Position numbers and translations under genes: made by a program. A DNA stretch of 64,000 nucleotides, taken from the NCBI GenBank assembly GCA_965117035.1, contig OZ220748.1, positions 3,534,001-3,598,000 on the forward strand, given 5' to 3'. Positions 41,345 through 50,830 of the stretch are shown one piece after another. The notes beneath the pieces were generated by a model. That model saw nothing but the letters and a program-made list of their open reading frames with translations, was not told the DNA's origin and searched no databases. Numbering within the stretch: the stretch's first letter is position 1; each line of letters opens with the position of its first letter. The stretch comes from CAZENU01 sp965117035. GTDB lineage: Bacteria > Chloroflexota > Dehalococcoidia > Lucifugimonadales > CAZENU01.

Positions 41345-42397
41345 ATGCTGAAGACCAGGGCAGTGATACAGACGGCGCCGGGCGAGCCGATCATCGTCGA
41401 CGAGCTGGAGGTCCCGGACCCGAAGCCCGACCAGGTCGTGGTCAAGCTGGCGTCGTCCGGCGTCTGCCATTCGCAGCTCCACAACCTGCGGAACCCGAAG
41501 CTCGACCGGCCCATGGTGATGGGGCACGAGGGCGCGGGCGTCGTGACCCAGGTCGGCCGCGACGTCACGCACCTCAAGGAGGGCGACCGCGCCATAGTCA
41601 CGTGGGTGCCGAGGAGTCCCGTGAAGGGCCGGCCGACGGTGCCGCCGCTAGGCGCCACCTACCGCGAGGAGGTCGTCCACGGCGTCGTGTACACCTGGGG
41701 GGAGGACTCGCTGGCCTACGGCGACTACGTCGTGCCGATCGCGGATGAGCACCCGGAGGACGTCTCGTCCATCGTGGGCTGCGCCGTGCTCACCGGCGCG
41801 GGCGCGGTGTTGAGGACGGCGCAGGTGCGGCCGGGCGAGTCGGTCGTCGTTTACGGTGTCGGGGGCGTCGGGCTGTCGGCGATCCAGATGGCGTCGATCC
41901 TCGAGGCCTACCCGATCATCGCCGTTGACCTGCAGGACGAAAAGCTCGAGTTCGCCCGCGAGTTCGGCGCGACCCACACCGTCAACTCCGCCGAGCAGGA
42001 CCCGATCGAGTACATCGCCGACGTAACGGGGGGCGGGGCGGACTACGCATTCGACGCGGTCGGCGTGCGCCAGACGAGCGAGCAGATACTGCCCTCGACG
42101 CGCGGGGGCGGGCCGGGCGCCGACAACCACGGCGGCATGGCCGTGCTGATCGGAATGCCGTCGCCGGAGATTACAATCGATCCGGGGCTGTTCATGTACC
42201 ACCAGCGCATCTACCGCGGCAGCCTGGGCGCGACGTACCCCGACAGGGACTTCGAGATGTACCTGCGCTGGCACGCCGAGGGCAAGTTCCCCCTGGACCG
42301 GCTGGTCAGCCGCCGCTACAGGCTCGACGACGTGGTCGAAGCCTGCGACGACCTGGAGCACGGCCGCATCCTCGGCCGCGGCATCATCGAGTACTAG
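41345..42397 (+). CDS. Zinc-type alcohol dehydrogenase lacking the structural-zinc cysteines
   Basis: A 350-residue MDR enzyme. Catalytic zinc ligands: GVCHSQLHNL, GHEGAG and Cys in GCAVLTGAGAV. The Rossmann motif VYGVGGVGLSA is followed by IIAVDLQDEK (acidic end, NAD type). The loop that normally holds four structural cysteines reads WVPRSPVKGRPTVPP with none. Otherwise it resembles class III-like dehydrogenases. ATG 41345 has GGGGAG upstream. An SDR follows 24 bases later, suggesting a two-step oxidation operon. Confidence 0.88.
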   Translation: MLKTRAVIQTAPGEPIIVDELEVPDPKPDQVVVKLASSGVCHSQLHNLRNPKLDRPMVMGHEGAGVVTQVGRDVTHLKEGDRAIVTWVPRSPVKGRPTVPPLGATYREEVVHGVVYTWGEDSLAYGDYVVPIADEHPEDVSSIVGCAVLTGAGAVLRTAQVRPGESVVVYGVGGVGLSAIQMASILEAYPIIAVDLQDEKLEFAREFGATHTVNSAEQDPIEYIADVTGGGADYAFDAVGVRQTSEQILPSTRGGGPGADNHGGMAVLIGMPSPEITIDPGLFMYHQRIYRGSLGATYPDRDFEMYLRWHAEGKFPLDRLVSRRYRLDDVVEACDDLEHGRILGRGIIEY

Positions 42398-42421
42398 GCT
42401 GGACGCCCCTCACCCGGCGAC

Positions 42422-43159
42422 ATGACGCGTCTCGACGGCAAGACAGCCATCATTACCGGCGGCGGCACGGGCATCGGCAAGGGCGTTGCGCGCGCCCTAG
42501 CCGCCGAGGGCGCAACCGTCGTAATCGCCTCGCGGAACACGGCCGTTCTCGAGGCCGCCGCGGCGGAGCTCCGGGAGGAAGGCGGCCAGGTCGACGCCAT
42601 CGGTACCGACGTGACCGACGAGTCGCAGGTGGACGCGCTGTTCGGAGATATAGACCGGCGCTTCGGCCGGCTGGACCTCCTGGTAAACAACTCGGGCGCC
42701 TTCGAGTTCGCGCCGCTGGACGAGATGACGCTCGCCCAATGGCGGCAGCTCCTGGACGTCAACATGACCGGCGTCTTCCTGTGCACCCGCGCGGCGCTGC
42801 GGAGGATGAAGCGCCAGGGCGGCGGCAGGATCATCAACATCGGGAGCATCTCCGCAACGAAGCCCCGCGTGGGGCAGGCGGGATACGGCGCCACGAAGGC
42901 GGCCGTGATCTCCCTGACGCGAGCGACGGCCCTGGAGGGCCGCCCCCACGGCATATCGGCAGGGTGCATCAACCCGGGTCTCGTCGACGTCTCGGACAGC
43001 GGCGTCTACACCGAGAGCAGGCCGCTGCGCGACGAGCCGAGCATCTCGCCGGCAGAGATCGCGGAGGCTGCCGTGTCGATGGCGACACTGCCCGCGGGCG
43101 TCAACATGCTGGACGTGACGGTGCTGCCGACGCGCCAGGTATTCGTCGGACGCGGCTAG
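42422..43159 (+). CDS. Short-chain dehydrogenase/reductase
   Basis: A 245-residue classical SDR: ITGGGTGIGKG at residues 11-21, LLVNNSG, the catalytic Ser in INIGSIS and the YGATK motif (Tyr/Lys), so it should be active. It oxidises or reduces a small hydroxy/keto compound. It is co-oriented with the zinc dehydrogenase upstream. The ATG 42422 start lies 24 bases after the upstream stop. Confidence 0.92.
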   Translation: MTRLDGKTAIITGGGTGIGKGVARALAAEGATVVIASRNTAVLEAAAAELREEGGQVDAIGTDVTDESQVDALFGDIDRRFGRLDLLVNNSGAFEFAPLDEMTLAQWRQLLDVNMTGVFLCTRAALRRMKRQGGGRIINIGSISATKPRVGQAGYGATKAAVISLTRATALEGRPHGISAGCINPGLVDVSDSGVYTESRPLRDEPSISPAEIAEAAVSMATLPAGVNMLDVTVLPTRQVFVGRG

Positions 43160-43191
43160 CCTGTCAGGCTGCGAGTCCGGCCGTCGCGCCG

Positions 43192-43200
43192 TGCTACAAT
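43192..43200 (+). promoter_or_regulatory. Extended -10 of tRNA-Thr
   Basis: TG-C-TACAAT ends 20 bases before the tRNA 5' end. No clear -35 is seen. Confidence 0.45.
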
Positions 43201-43220
43201 CGAAATCGCCGGCTCGACGA

Positions 43221-43295
43221 GCCAACGTAGCTCAGAGGCAGAGCAGCTGTTTCGTAAACAGCAGGCCGTGGGTTCGATTCCCACCGTTGGCTCCA
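43221..43295 (+). tRNA. tRNA-Thr(CGT), CCA encoded
   Basis: Acceptor GCCAACG pairs with CGTTGGC. The anticodon stem GCTGT/ACAGC encloses loop TTCGTAA with anticodon CGT. The T-arm contains GGTTCGATTCC. The terminal T-CCA is encoded. It is 75 nt with CCA. Confidence 0.96.
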
Positions 43296-43369
43296 GCCCA
43301 CTTGGACATCGCGGATGCGCGGCCGTTGGACTCCTCTGGCGGCGCCGCATCACGGAGCGACGGTGACGC

Positions 43370-43819
43370 GTGGTTTCCACCAACCCATACGGCGCCAGGA
43401 CTCGGCGCCCTGGTCTCTGGGCGTCGCTGTTCGCCGCCGGCGTCGCGGTCGTCCTCGCGGTAGTCATGGCCGCGTGCTCGGACGATGAGCCGCCGCCGAC
43501 CAGCGTTCCCGCGGCGACTCCGGTCGACTACTCCCCGGGACGTCTCGCCTGCGTCCAGATGCGGGTGACCGCTCTGCGGGTCGCCAGGCAGAGACTTGCG
43601 GGTCTCCCGGAAGAGCGGTACCGGGCCGCGCTCGAGCAGGTCGCGGCCGACTACCGGGTCGCGGCACAGCTCGCCGGAGACGCGGAGCCGGAGATCAGGG
43701 ACGCGATGGCGCGGCTCGCCCGGACGTTCGAGGCGCTCGAAGAGGTCGATCCGGACGAGATTCTCAAGGCGCCGGCGCTCGCCAGGGACGCCTGCAGGGC
43801 CGCGGGATACGCCGAATAG
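43370..43819 (+). CDS. Small lipoprotein with helical domain, 149 aa
   Basis: A basic N-terminus and hydrophobic segment ASLFAAGVAVVLAVVMAAC with lipobox MAAC, a Pro/Thr linker, then a mostly helical ~100-residue domain with two cysteines (LACVQM and RDACRAAG) that may form a disulfide. No family recognised. The start GTG 43370 is the best in frame, with GGAG about 12 bases upstream. It follows tRNA-Thr by 74 bases. Confidence 0.7.
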   Translation: MVSTNPYGARTRRPGLWASLFAAGVAVVLAVVMAACSDDEPPPTSVPAATPVDYSPGRLACVQMRVTALRVARQRLAGLPEERYRAALEQVAADYRVAAQLAGDAEPEIRDAMARLARTFEALEEVDPDEILKAPALARDACRAAGYAE

Positions 43820-43827
43820 GCCCGCCG

Positions 43828-43998
43828 GTAACTGTTCAGAGTTGGTGAAGCGGAACGTCTGAACTGTGATTTGTGGGATTGGGATGATTGGGGCTGAGCC
43901 TCGCCCACTCTTCGTGGCGGCCCCTCGATACACCCCGACGAAGCGTCGGGGCACTCGGGGCGAACGGGTCAGGTGTCCCCTCAACTCTGAACAGATGC
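43828..43998. repeat. Second inverted-repeat-ended element (related to 1722-1847)
   Basis: The left end GTAACTGTTCAGAGTTG is matched by the inverted right end CAACTCTGAACAG(ATGC), a 13-base inverted match. The interior carries the perfect hairpin CCCCGACG-aag-CGTCGGGG near 43935-43953. The outer GTAACTGTTCAG is identical to the ends of the 1722-1847 element, while the interiors are unrelated. Confidence 0.55.
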
Positions 43999-44013
43999 CC
44001 GCCGGGGTCTGCT

Positions 44014-44043
44014 TTGTACATGGTCGCGGCCGTCTGATATACT
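44014..44043 (+). promoter_or_regulatory. purA promoter
   Basis: -35 TTGTAC (44014-44019), 18-base spacer, extended -10 TG-A-TATACT (44035-44043). The same extended -10 nonamer precedes rpsB. Confidence 0.6.
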
Positions 44044-44199
44044 CGGTCGGTCTGTCGCGGAGCTTTCTGACGCCCCGACAGGGGCGTGCCGACGCAGGGT
44101 GCCGGGCCTTCTTCCCCCATTCTCTTCGAGTCCGTGGGAGTGCTTGGCCGGCGACAGTCGCTTCCGTCAACACAGGTCGATGATGAGAGGTTGTGAATA

Positions 44200-45492
<1,293 letters not shown>

Positions 45493-45497
45493 CCGAC

Positions 45498-47723
45498 CTA
45501 CCAGGGCGGCGGAGGCCAGGTGCCCAGGCGGCGCTTGCCGCGGGCGTTGGGGCGGTTCTTCCACCACCGGCGCAGCAGCGCCGCAGACGTGATGAACGCG
45601 ACGATCGTCGCGATGATGCTCCAGCCGAGCACCGCACGCGTCGTGCGCGACAGCGGGGCCGGCGTAGGCGTACGCTCTACCGTCCCGAGCTGCTGGTTGA
45701 GCGCCGTGAACACCCCGCCGCCCCAGGTGCCCGCGTAGAGGACCTGGTCGGTGCCGAAGGCCGGGGACAGCGCGACGTCGAGCACCTCGGTGACCGCCAG
45801 CCCCAGGTTGACCTGCTGCCACGTGTCGCCCGCGTCGGTCGACCGGTAGATGCCTCCGCCCTCGGTGCCGACGAACAGCGTCGAGTCGACCGGGAAGGCG
45901 GGTGAAACGGCAATGGCGACGACGACCGGGTCGCCGAGGCCGCGTATCCTCTGGAACCAGGTGTCTCCGCCGTCGGTGGACCGGAGCACGCCGTCCTGGG
46001 TGGTGCCCGAGAATATCGTCTTGTCGTTGACGAAGTCGGGCGAGATGCTCAGGAGGGAGGTCTGGTTCTGGCCCGCGGTCGGGATGACCCGGACAGGCTC
46101 GCTCGAAGCCTCCCAGGAGTCACCCCCGTCGGTCGACCTGAACGACCCCTGGGACACGGTGCCCACGAACATGATCCGGTCGTTGGCGAAGTCGGGCGAC
46201 AGCGCGATCGACCAGACGAACTCGCTGGTCAGACCGCCGCTCTGGATCTTCTGCCACGCATCGCCCCTGTCCGTGGACTTGAAGAGCCCGCTGCCCGTGG
46301 TCCCGGCGAAGACGGTCGAGTCGGAATCGAACGTCGGAGACAGCTTGACGACGTTGACGATGTCGGCCGTGATGCCGACCGATTTGCTCTGCCACGACTC
46401 CGCGCCGTCGTCCGAGCGGAAAACGCCCTCCGACGTCGCGGCGAATATGGTGGGATCGTCCGGGTAGGTGGGGGACAGCGCGATGCTGTAGACCGTCACG
46501 TGCGGCAGGCCGCGGTTGACCTGCGTCCACGACTTGCCTCCGTCCTGGGACTTGAGGACTCCGCCGCCGGTGGTGCTGGCGAAGAGGGTCTGGTCGGTTG
46601 GGAAGTTCGGCGAGAGCTCGAGCTCGCGTACGAAGGTGCTCGTGCCCTGGGTGGCCTGGAGCCAGGAGAAGCCGCCGTCGGTGGACCGGAAGACGCCGCC
46701 AACCCCGATCCCGGCGAAGATGGTGGAGTCGAACTCGAACGTCGGGGAGATGGCGAGGGCGCGGACGGGGTCGTGGATCGCCCTTCTGCCCTCGTCCACC
46801 TGCTGCCAGGTGAACCCGCCGTCGACAGTCCTGTATACGCTGCCCGATATGCCGGCGAACAGGGTCTTGTCGGTCGCGAAAGTGGCCGACAGGGCGAGGG
46901 CGCGGGCGTTCGACCGCGACGGGTCGGGGTCGACGCGCTCCCACGAGCCGCCGTCGTCCGTCGTCCTGAGGATGCCGCCGCCGACTGTGCCGACGTAGAT
47001 CGTCCTGTCGGTCGCGTAGGCGGGGGAGAAGGCGATCTCCAGCACGTTGGTCAGCGGGTTGCCCAGGTCGACCGCGCGCCAATTATCGCCGCCGTCGTCC
47101 GAGCGAAAGAGCTCCCCGCCCCACGCTCCCGCCATCACGATCGAGTCCCGCCCGTAGTCGGAGGACATGCCAAGCGCGACGATGCGGTTGTCCGTCAGGC
47201 CGGTGTTGACCTGCGTCCACGTCTCGCCCGCGTCCGTCGATCGGAAGATGCCCTCGCCGAACGCGCCGGCGAACACGGTACGGCCGGTCTCGAAGTCTGG
47301 TGAGACGGCGAGCGCCTCTACCGCGGCGGTCATGAGGACGGGGTCCTCGGCCTGCGTCCACGACCCGCCGCCGTCCTCCGACTTGAAGACGCCGTCGCCG
47401 GTCGTGCCGGCGAAGAGCGTCTGGTCGGATGCGTAGGCGGGCGATACGACCAGGGCGGGGACGAATCGGCTGGTGAGGCCCTTGTTCGCGCGGTCCCAGG
47501 AGTCGCCGCGGTCGGTCGACTTGAGCACTCCGCCCGATATGCCGGCGAACACGGTGCCGTCCTGCGAGAAGTCGGGAGAGATGGCCATGTCCCAGACGAA
47601 GCCGCTTCGCGGCCCGAGGGACTCCCATCCCACGGGCGCCGGCTCCTGGGCCTGCGCGTGGCCCGCGCCCGCCGCGATGGACGCAACAAGGGCGGCGGCC
47701 GCGAGCAGGAGTTTTCGTATCAT
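45498..47723 (-). CDS. Exported BNR/sortilin-type beta-propeller protein with C-terminal membrane anchor
   Basis: A 741-residue exported protein: a signal peptide (LLLAAAALVASIAAGAGHAQA) and then about 14 repeats of ~45 residues, each with SPDF..D.T.FAGT..GG.FRSTDGGDSW (BNR/Asp-box, Ycf48- or Vps10-like blades). A final helix AVLGWSIIATIVAFITSAALL with a basic, Pro-rich cytoplasmic tail completes it. Fourteen blades suggest two seven-bladed propellers. It probably binds a ligand on the outer face of the membrane. ATG 47723, promoter at 47787-47815. Confidence 0.88.
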   Translation of the reverse strand: MIRKLLLAAAALVASIAAGAGHAQAQEPAPVGWESLGPRSGFVWDMAISPDFSQDGTVFAGISGGVLKSTDRGDSWDRANKGLTSRFVPALVVSPAYASDQTLFAGTTGDGVFKSEDGGGSWTQAEDPVLMTAAVEALAVSPDFETGRTVFAGAFGEGIFRSTDAGETWTQVNTGLTDNRIVALGMSSDYGRDSIVMAGAWGGELFRSDDGGDNWRAVDLGNPLTNVLEIAFSPAYATDRTIYVGTVGGGILRTTDDGGSWERVDPDPSRSNARALALSATFATDKTLFAGISGSVYRTVDGGFTWQQVDEGRRAIHDPVRALAISPTFEFDSTIFAGIGVGGVFRSTDGGFSWLQATQGTSTFVRELELSPNFPTDQTLFASTTGGGVLKSQDGGKSWTQVNRGLPHVTVYSIALSPTYPDDPTIFAATSEGVFRSDDGAESWQSKSVGITADIVNVVKLSPTFDSDSTVFAGTTGSGLFKSTDRGDAWQKIQSGGLTSEFVWSIALSPDFANDRIMFVGTVSQGSFRSTDGGDSWEASSEPVRVIPTAGQNQTSLLSISPDFVNDKTIFSGTTQDGVLRSTDGGDTWFQRIRGLGDPVVVAIAVSPAFPVDSTLFVGTEGGGIYRSTDAGDTWQQVNLGLAVTEVLDVALSPAFGTDQVLYAGTWGGGVFTALNQQLGTVERTPTPAPLSRTTRAVLGWSIIATIVAFITSAALLRRWWKNRPNARGKRRLGTWPPPPW

Positions 47724-47786
47724 TGGTTGCCCTTGGTCCGGAGGGTGTGCGGAGCGAAGACGGGGGAGCGGAATGGCGATATGTCC

Positions 47787-47815
47787 ATCATACTTGTTTC
47801 GGGGAAGTTGTGCAA
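47787..47815 (-). promoter_or_regulatory. Promoter of the BNR-repeat gene
   Basis: Minus-strand -35 TTGCAC, 17-base spacer, -10 TATGAT, about 64 bases before the ATG at 47723. Confidence 0.6.
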
Positions 47816-47929
47816 AATTTCACAGGCAGGCGCTTCCGATTCGGCATGGCGGCATCCCCCGGTGCATGATCGACGAGGCGCCAGCTGCGCTCGGGGGTCG
47901 CGCACGGCGGACGTGGGAACGCGGGAGCG

Positions 47930-48820
47930 TCAGACCGGCAGATCGACCGGATAGCGGTCCATGACCGGGTCGAACTTCGCCCTGAACGCCTCGTCCGCCT
48001 CGACCATCGGCAGCCTCGGCTTGCCGACGTCGAAGCCGGCCCGGTTGACGGCGTGCTTGATCGGCACCGGGTTGGTCACCCAGAACAGCGCCTTGAAGAT
48101 CGGGAGCATGCGCCTGTGCTCTTTCGCCGCGCTCTCGACGTCGCCCTCCAGCACCATTCCCATCATGGCCTTGATCTGGTTGCCGATGATGTTCGAGGCG
48201 ACGCTCACCACGCCGTAGCCCCCGACGCACATGATCGAGAACGTCTCATCGTCGTTGCCGGACCAGACGTTGAACCCGTCCGGGGCGGCGTCCACTATCT
48301 GCGTGATCTGGACGGGATCGCTGGACGCCTCCTTGACGCCGACGATGTTGTCGACCTCGGCGAGCCGCAGGGTCGTGTCGGCCTCCATGTTGAGGGAGGT
48401 CCTTCCGGGCACGTTGTACAGTATCCCCGGCAGGTCGACGGCCTCCGCGATGGCCCTGAAGTGCTGGAACAGGCCCTCCTGCTGCGGCTTGTTGTAGGCA
48501 GGCACCGTCAGCAGCAGCGCGTCGACTCCGACCGCCTTCGCTTCCCGCGACAGGTTGACGGAGCCACGGTGGTTGTTGTCGGTGGTGCCGGCGACCACGG
48601 AGGCCCGGTCGCCGACCGCCTCCTTGACCTCGGCGAAGAGCCGGACCTTCTCATCGTCGGACATCGAGGGGGACTCGCCGGTCGTTCCCCCGATCACGAG
48701 GCCGTCGCTGCCCGAGTCGACCAGGCCCTGTGCGAGCTTGCGCGCCTGGGCGTAGTCGATCTCGCCCCGTTCGTCGAAGGGCGTCACCATCGCCGTGAGG
48801 AGTCTGCCGATCTCCGCCAT
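47930..48820 (-). CDS. dapA: 4-hydroxy-tetrahydrodipicolinate synthase
   Basis: A 296-residue class I aldolase condensing pyruvate with aspartate semialdehyde in lysine/diaminopimelate synthesis. GGTTGESPSMSDDEK, the Tyr of ILYNVPGRTS, the Schiff-base Lys in IVGVKEASSD and GNDDETFSIMCVGGYGVVSV are present. Two ATGs lie six bases apart; ATG 48820 has the better spacing (eight bases) from AAGGAGG. It is last of rpsO-pnp-dapB-asd-dapA on the minus strand. Confidence 0.95.
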   Translation of the reverse strand: MAEIGRLLTAMVTPFDERGEIDYAQARKLAQGLVDSGSDGLVIGGTTGESPSMSDDEKVRLFAEVKEAVGDRASVVAGTTDNNHRGSVNLSREAKAVGVDALLLTVPAYNKPQQEGLFQHFRAIAEAVDLPGILYNVPGRTSLNMEADTTLRLAEVDNIVGVKEASSDPVQITQIVDAAPDGFNVWSGNDDETFSIMCVGGYGVVSVASNIIGNQIKAMMGMVLEGDVESAAKEHRRMLPIFKALFWVTNPVPIKHAVNRAGFDVGKPRLPMVEADEAFRAKFDPVMDRYPVDLPV

Positions 48821-48854
48821 GACCATCGCCTCCTTGCGGTGTCCCGGGTCCGCG

Positions 48855-49907
48855 CTACAGGCTGGCTACCGCCTCTTCCGCCCTTCTCTCGAACGTCAGC
48901 AGGCCTCGGCTGACAAGCTCTTCGGCTATCTGGACCGAGTTCAGGGCGGCGCCCTTGCGCAGGTTGTCGCTCGAAAGCCAGAGCGCGAGCCCCCTCGGGT
49001 GGGATACGTCCCTGCGGATGCGTCCCACGAGAACGTCGTCCTCGCCCTCCGCGTCGACGGGCATCGGGTAGACGCCGCCGGCGGGATCATCCAGGACCCG
49101 TACGCCCGGCGCCTCCGCGAGCGCCAGCCGGGCATCCTCCGCCGTCACGGCGTTCTCGAACTCGATCTGCACCGCTTCGCTGTGACCCACGGACACGGGG
49201 ACGCGGACGCACGTGGCCGAGACCCGGAGGTCCGGCTCGTGCAGGATCTTCCTGGTCTCGTCGACCATCTTCGCCTCTTCGGTCGTGTAGCCGTCGTCCC
49301 GGAAGGTCTCCACCTGCGGGAGGACGTTGAAGGCTATCTGGTGGGGCAGGGCGTGGGCTTCGGCGGCCCGGCCGTCGAGCGTCTCGGCCGACTGCAGCCG
49401 CAGCTCCCGCACCGCCTCGGCCCCGGCGCCGGAGACCGACTGGTACGTCGACACGACGACGCGCTCGACGGCGGCGAGCGGCATGAGCGCGTTCAGCACC
49501 ATCGCGAGCGGCGTGGTCGAGCAGTTGGGGCTGGCAATAATGCCCCGGTGCCGCTCGAGGTCGTCGCCGTTGATCTCAGGGATGACGAGCGGCACGTCCG
49601 GGTCCATGCGGAACGCCGAGCTCTTGTCCACGACTACGGCGCCCGCGTCGGCCGCGAGGGGCGCCAGGGCGCGGCTCGTGTCGCCGCCCGCGGCGATGAA
49701 CACGATGTCCGACTCGGCGAGCAGCTCCGGGGTCGCCTCCTCGACGGCCAGCTCACGGCCGTCGAACGGCAGCGCCTTGCCCCAGGAGCGCTCGGACGCG
49801 CAGGCGCGGACCGCGGCGGCGTCGAAGCCGCGCTGGCCCAGTATGTGGAGCAGCTCGCGGCCTACGGCGCCGGTCGCTCCGACTATGGCCAACCTGGGTG
49901 CGGTCAC
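48855..49907 (-). CDS. asd: Aspartate-semialdehyde dehydrogenase
   Basis: A 350-residue enzyme reducing aspartyl phosphate to the semialdehyde used by DapA. NADP motif VGATGAVGRELL (residues 9-20), catalytic Cys in IASPNCSTTPL, QSVSGAGAEAV and the active-site His in VPVSVGHSEAV are visible. The GTG start at 49907 is the first good start. It lies 102 bases after dapB and 34 before dapA. Confidence 0.96.
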   Translation of the reverse strand: MTAPRLAIVGATGAVGRELLHILGQRGFDAAAVRACASERSWGKALPFDGRELAVEEATPELLAESDIVFIAAGGDTSRALAPLAADAGAVVVDKSSAFRMDPDVPLVIPEINGDDLERHRGIIASPNCSTTPLAMVLNALMPLAAVERVVVSTYQSVSGAGAEAVRELRLQSAETLDGRAAEAHALPHQIAFNVLPQVETFRDDGYTTEEAKMVDETRKILHEPDLRVSATCVRVPVSVGHSEAVQIEFENAVTAEDARLALAEAPGVRVLDDPAGGVYPMPVDAEGEDDVLVGRIRRDVSHPRGLALWLSSDNLRKGAALNSVQIAEELVSRGLLTFERRAEEAVASL

Positions 49908-50009
49908 GTTCGTCTCCCGAACCTGGGGCGTGGTGAACGATGATACCCCGTTCGCGGGGCCGATACCAGAGTTGACGCCGCGGAATCGGGGCCCGCGTAC
50001 AGGCGGCGG

Positions 50010-50798
50010 CTAGAGGCCCAGTATCTTGTCCAGCCCTATGGTGAGGCCGGGGCGGTCGCCCACGGCCCTGACGGCCATCATGACGCCGGGCATGAAGCTC
50101 TCCCGGTTGATGGAGTCGTGCCGGATTGACAGCGTCTGCCCCAGTGCGCCGAACACCAGCTCGTGGTGGGCCACTCTTCCCGGCATCCTGGCGCTGTGGA
50201 TCGCGACGCCCGACAGCGTCCCGCCGCGGGTGCCCGCGACGATCTCCTTCTCGGCGGCGGGGGCCAGGAATTCGCCGTCCTTGCCCGCGGCCGCGGCTTC
50301 CGCGATGGCGACCGCGGTGCCGGACGGGGCGTCGATCTTGGCCTCGTGGTGCATCTCGGTCAGGTCGGCGTAGTCGAAGAAGCGCGCGGCCTGCTTTGCC
50401 AGGTGGATCATGACCACCGCGCCGAGCGCGAAGTTCGGCGCGATTATCACTCCGACGCCGTGCTCCTCCGCGAGGGCCCGCGCCTCGTCATAGCCCTCCG
50501 GGGCCATTCCCGTGGAGCCCACGACGACGTGCACTCCGCGCGGGGCGGCCGTCCGTATCGCGTCCAAGGCTCCGGCGGCGTTGGTGAAGTCGACGACCAC
50601 GTCGGCGCCGTCCAGGACATCGGCCAGGTCGGCGGACATCGGGATAGTCCCGGAGCCGTCAGGCAGGGGAAGCAGGTCGCCGCCTACGGTGTTCGCGCCG
50701 GCGAGCGGGTTCATGTCAGGCTCACGGCACAGGGCGGCGAGGACCTCCTGGCCCATCCTGCCCCTGGCGCCTTTGACGACAACGTTGATCGCGGCCAT
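50010..50798 (-). CDS. dapB: 4-hydroxy-tetrahydrodipicolinate reductase
   Basis: A 262-residue NAD(P)H-dependent reductase following DapA in diaminopimelate synthesis. The dinucleotide motif VVKGARGRMGQEV, VVDFTNAAG, VVGSTGM, APNFALGAVVMI and the signature EMHHEAKIDAPSGTA with the catalytic His-His/Lys are present. ATG 50798 lies 32 bases after pnp, so it is in the same transcript. Confidence 0.96.
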   Translation of the reverse strand: MAAINVVVKGARGRMGQEVLAALCREPDMNPLAGANTVGGDLLPLPDGSGTIPMSADLADVLDGADVVVDFTNAAGALDAIRTAAPRGVHVVVGSTGMAPEGYDEARALAEEHGVGVIIAPNFALGAVVMIHLAKQAARFFDYADLTEMHHEAKIDAPSGTAVAIAEAAAAGKDGEFLAPAAEKEIVAGTRGGTLSGVAIHSARMPGRVAHHELVFGALGQTLSIRHDSINRESFMPGVMMAVRAVGDRPGLTIGLDKILGL

Positions 50799-50830
50799 GT
50801 GCCTGCTCCCCGTCTATGTCGGGCGTCCGG

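Larger units (their letters stand above)
43820..44199 (+). other. 380-base intergenic region: inverted-repeat element plus purA leader
   Basis: It holds an element with inverted ends (43828-43998), a purA promoter (44014-44043) and a leader of about 150 bases. That leader includes the hairpin ACGCCCC-gaca-GGGGCGT at 44070-44087, with no T-tract. No known riboswitch fold is evident and no gene is supported. Confidence 0.6.

Noticed and set aside
44043..44199. Purine riboswitch in the purA leader
   Set aside because: Only a simple GCCCC/GGGGC hairpin is visible. The conserved loop sequences of purine riboswitches were not found.
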